Position numbers and translations under genes: made by a program. From NCBI GenBank assembly GCA_964478545.1, contig CAYZIS010000001.1:164941-228940 (forward strand): a stretch of 64,000 nt of DNA, in the 5' to 3' direction. This document shows, one piece after another, positions 61,568 through 64,000 of the stretch. The notes under the pieces were generated by a model. It worked only from the letters and a program-made list of their open reading frames with translations. It was not told the DNA's origin and did not search any database. Source of the DNA: DQWO01 sp964478545. GTDB taxonomy: Bacteria; Desulfobacterota; Anaeroferrophillalia; Anaeroferrophillales; Anaeroferrophillaceae. Every line of letters starts with the position of its first letter. Position 1 is the stretch's first letter.

Positions 61568-62893
61568 ATGAAAAAACAGATTGTTAAGGGAATTGTGGTC
61601 TTGTTGTCCTTGGCGTTTCTGGCTATGCCGGCCCTGTCGGCGGTGTCCGTTTCGCCGAATGAGAAGGGTGATCTGCTTATATATCCCCTGTATTATGCCC
61701 TGGAAGGTATAGAAACCAATTTTACTGTTATCAATACCTCGGCAACCCAGTGCGCCGTGGCCAAGGTCATCGTCCGCAGCCACAAATACAGCATCGAGGT
61801 CCTGGGCTTTTTTATCTATCTGACCCCGAATGATGTTTTTAAGGCAACCCTTAAATATGAAGGTGGAAAATATATCCTGGTTTCCACTGACGACAGCCTG
61901 CTTTTGGGGCAAACAGCGGTAGTTGCCCAGGCCAGCGTGGAGGAGCCCATCGCCCTGGAGCTGTATTCACCAACGTATGCCTGCGACTGCGCTACCGCTG
62001 ACAGTCCTGACTGGGGTTATATTGATGTCATTGAAGCTACCGCATATACGCACCCGACTGCGTCAGCATGTGCGGGTAATGATGATCTTCTCTGCTGTGT
62101 GCAGTCAGATGGCTCTATCCTGAAGTCGGATCTTTTTGCAATTTATAAGAATGATGTAGGTCCGTTTACCCCAGCAAATATCTTGACCGGCTATGCTGAA
62201 ATGGTCTTTCCCGGGGCTGAATATGCCTTGTACAAACCGACCATCTTGAAAGATTATGATAACGCAACCAAGTTGCAGATAACCGAACGTTATCCGGTTT
62301 TTGCAAACCGCAATGACCTTGAGGCTGCCCTGTCCAAGAATGACTTGGTTATTCCTTATTTCAACCGGAGCGATGCTTTCACCATCGCCTGGCTTACGTT
62401 CCCCACTAAGCTGACAAAGTGCGCGAGAGATGATGATTGTGCAGTTTGGGACTCTGATTCATGTTACTTTGAAGGACTGTCCAGCGCTAAACAAATACCA
62501 ACCTACAGTGTTTATATTTATGACATGAAAGAACATGAGAGACACGTGGAAGGTTGTGTACGCTCACCATGCCTGAGTCCTCCGAGTAATCTTCCCGAAG
62601 AAGTCAATTTGATTTTTGACTGGCTCGGCAGTGTCAATCCATTTACGGAAGGATGGACCCGAGTGGTTCTGGAAAAAACTACCGATAAAGAAAATGGTAC
62701 GGCATGCGAGACCGATAGCTGTGACACCATTTTTTACGATGATGCACCGGTTATCGGCCTGATTGCGCAGATTACCCCTGAAGGTCTCAGCCTCATGTCT
62801 CCGGCTTATGATTTTGGTGGGATCACCGTTGGTGAAGCAACATCCGCCGATTACAGCGGCTGTTACCAGCTTGGTTGTGTTCCTTGTCCTTAG
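61568..62893 (+). CDS. Exported Cys-containing surface protein, unknown
   Basis: 441 residues with signal peptide (MKKQIVKGIVVLLSLAFLAMPALSA). ATG at 61568 follows GGAGAAG. The N-terminal part (PNEKGDLLIYPLYYALEGIETNFTVINTS) resembles proteins with an extracellular beta-sandwich. About 20 cysteines are spread over the mature part, including CDCATADSPDWGYI and a CC pair, so disulphide bonds are likely. No catalytic motif. A terminator follows at 62978. Confidence 0.65.
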   Translation: MKKQIVKGIVVLLSLAFLAMPALSAVSVSPNEKGDLLIYPLYYALEGIETNFTVINTSATQCAVAKVIVRSHKYSIEVLGFFIYLTPNDVFKATLKYEGGKYILVSTDDSLLLGQTAVVAQASVEEPIALELYSPTYACDCATADSPDWGYIDVIEATAYTHPTASACAGNDDLLCCVQSDGSILKSDLFAIYKNDVGPFTPANILTGYAEMVFPGAEYALYKPTILKDYDNATKLQITERYPVFANRNDLEAALSKNDLVIPYFNRSDAFTIAWLTFPTKLTKCARDDDCAVWDSDSCYFEGLSSAKQIPTYSVYIYDMKEHERHVEGCVRSPCLSPPSNLPEEVNLIFDWLGSVNPFTEGWTRVVLEKTTDKENGTACETDSCDTIFYDDAPVIGLIAQITPEGLSLMSPAYDFGGITVGEATSADYSGCYQLGCVPCP

Positions 62894-62977
62894 TGAGTGA
62901 GGTGTAAGATCTTTTGGCGTGTAAAAGATTGCAGTAATTGTAATGTTTTTGCAAAAGTGTAATTGGTTAAGAGTGGG

Positions 62978-63012
62978 GCGGGGGGGCATGCGAGAGTGTG
63001 CTGCCCCGCTTT
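62978..63012 (+). terminator. Rho-independent terminator
   Basis: GCGGGG...GCATGC (62978-62991) pairs with GTGTGC...CCCCGC (62996-63009) with wobble pairs, followed by TTTC. It ends the unit of the Cys-containing protein. Confidence 0.65.
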
Positions 63013-63022
63013 CACTTCATCA

Positions 63023-63197
63023 TTACTTAAAGAGACTATGGTATGATTTTTGCTTAACTATTTAGCGATAGGATTATGCTTCAATTTTTTGACTACCCAG
63101 CCGATATGAAAGTTAAGTTTGTTTTGATATCTTGGTAAACCTGAAGTTGCATCGCCCTTGTTGCAGGGTAGAAGTCGATCGCTGAATGGAGGAGGAG
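63023..63197. other. Leader region before the last gene
   Basis: About 175 bases between the terminator and the ATG. TTGACT near 63099 is a possible -35 box, but no good -10 follows. GCCCTTGTTGCAGGGT (63151-63166) is a small hairpin. No riboswitch core is recognised. Confidence 0.4.
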
Positions 63198-64000
63198 ATG
63201 AAAGTGAAAAGTTGGAAACGTTCTTTTTGTTTGCCGGTTGCATTGCTACTGATGGGAATCACCCTGCTGCTGTCTGTAAGCCCCGTAGTGCAGGCGGCTG
63301 AGTATATGACCTTGTATCCTTTAGCCCATCTTGAGGTTGATGATTGTCTTAAATTACCGTGCGATGGCTATATCAGGCATATTACCAGGTTTGTGGATTC
63401 TGCGGTTCTTAGAGGAGATGTGCAGCCACCAGACGAAGTCATATTGCCATTGGTACTGCAGGCAACCAGTTCTGATGGTGTAGGATATATTTCCACGTTT
63501 CCTAATGATTTTAGACTATTTATTCCTCATGGTACGACTAAAGTAATTATAAGCATGTTTCTGGCAGAAAGTGATGCAAAGCTGGTTTTACGCTATAAGA
63601 GCCCTCCAACGTGTTCGGCATACTACAGCTCCGAGGATATTGATTGGGAGACTAGCACCGATCTTGATGAAATGGACCAAGATGTTTACCTGAGTTATCA
63701 TAACCTTTATGTGTCAGATACTTTTCGTCCATCCGTAGAGGAATCTGGATGGTTGTACATTAAAAAACTTGCTGGTACGATGGATAGCATAACTGTTAGC
63801 ATCACGGTCGATCCGGCCGAGTTTATGGTTTGGTATAATGACTTAGAGGTGATATGGGATGGGAATGGTGATCCCTGGTCTGAAAATAACGGGGTTGCTT
63901 CCATTGAGGTCTGTGGCAGTGATAATCTCGATGCCTGCCAGGAGTCGAATTGTTCGACAGATGGTGATGGCTACTGGTATAATGATGTTGAGGGTGCAGA
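63198..64000 (+). CDS. Exported protein, 5' part, related in style to the preceding gene
   Basis: At least 267 residues, cut by the window end. ATG at 63198 has a perfect GGAGGAGG site. The signal peptide is MKVKSWKRSFCLPVALLLMG with cleavage near VQAA. The N-terminus (AAEYMTLYPLAHLEVDDCLK) recalls the DLLIYPLYY opening of the protein encoded before it. CSTDGDGYWYNDVEGA at the end is a calcium-binding DxDGD loop of thrombospondin-3/dockerin style. Function unknown. Confidence 0.7.
   Translation, partial: MKVKSWKRSFCLPVALLLMGITLLLSVSPVVQAAEYMTLYPLAHLEVDDCLKLPCDGYIRHITRFVDSAVLRGDVQPPDEVILPLVLQATSSDGVGYISTFPNDFRLFIPHGTTKVIISMFLAESDAKLVLRYKSPPTCSAYYSSEDIDWETSTDLDEMDQDVYLSYHNLYVSDTFRPSVEESGWLYIKKLAGTMDSITVSITVDPAEFMVWYNDLEVIWDGNGDPWSENNGVASIEVCGSDNLDACQESNCSTDGDGYWYNDVEGA

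Noticed and set aside
63121..63197. Possible c-di-GMP (GEMM) riboswitch before the last gene (GGTAAACC near 63135)
   Set aside because: The conserved core (GACGCAAAGCC and the tetraloop receptor) is absent.

Overview
The window looks like chromosomal DNA of a Gram-negative bacterium, most likely a member of the Desulfobacterota (former Deltaproteobacteria). This rests on inference: a type II secretion operon with fused PilMN-type GspL, a PEP-CTERM sorting tail, a Lol-like export cluster, ABC-type O-antigen genes, a geranylgeranyl reductase, and small dispersed repeats of a kind common in that group. No rRNA, tRNA, CRISPR array or intact insertion sequence was seen.

1-9,150: secreted-protein locus on the + strand. 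It starts with the 3' end of a PEP-CTERM protein and a MITE-like repeat. Four exported proteins follow: an Asp-box protein, a zinc phospholipase C-like protein, and two proteins unlike known families. All four carry related versions of one module of about 110-130 residues that I cannot name. 9,160-15,650 (- strand): a fused geranylgeranyl reductase/polyprenyl synthase, then an ABC ATPase, an FtsX-type permease, a LolA-like periplasmic protein and an outer-membrane barrel. Together they suggest synthesis of an isoprenoid lipid and transport between the two membranes. 15,700-20,200 (- strand): a large protein with W-[ED]-x-R repeats and a lipoprotein, behind a small gene remnant.

20,600-32,850 (- strand, visibly A/T-richer in part): polysaccharide genes. 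They include glycosyltransferases, a methyltransferase, a GtrA/GtrB/GtrII-like set, a WxcM-type acetyltransferase/ketoisomerase with its aminotransferase (dTDP-3-acetamido-fucose type sugar), and a 1,720-residue protein joining a deacetylase and four glycosyltransferase-like domains.

32,870-41,700 (+ strand): a type II secretion operon in the order gspG-E-F-H-I-J-K-L-M-C-like, with no gspD. It may export the secreted proteins at either end of the window. 41,750-58,700 (+ strand): a second surface-glycan region with a Wzm/Wzt ABC exporter (Wzt has a C-terminal glycan-binding domain), several GT2 enzymes, six methyltransferases (one fused to a GNAT domain), an LpxL-like acyltransferase, a DUF2142-type membrane protein and an LtaS-like phosphotransferase. 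It is broken up by IS3 and ISNCY-like remnants. 58,800-64,000: small transcription units for a coiled-coil protein, a CAP-domain protein, two small envelope proteins and two Cys-containing exported proteins, the last cut by the window end.

Several repeat families cut across the gene layout: a MITE-like element (two copies, one supplying the gspF stop codon), a near-perfect 60-bp palindrome (two copies with compensatory changes), a REP-like hairpin, and a 34-bp repeat placed just behind two genes of the Lol-like cluster.
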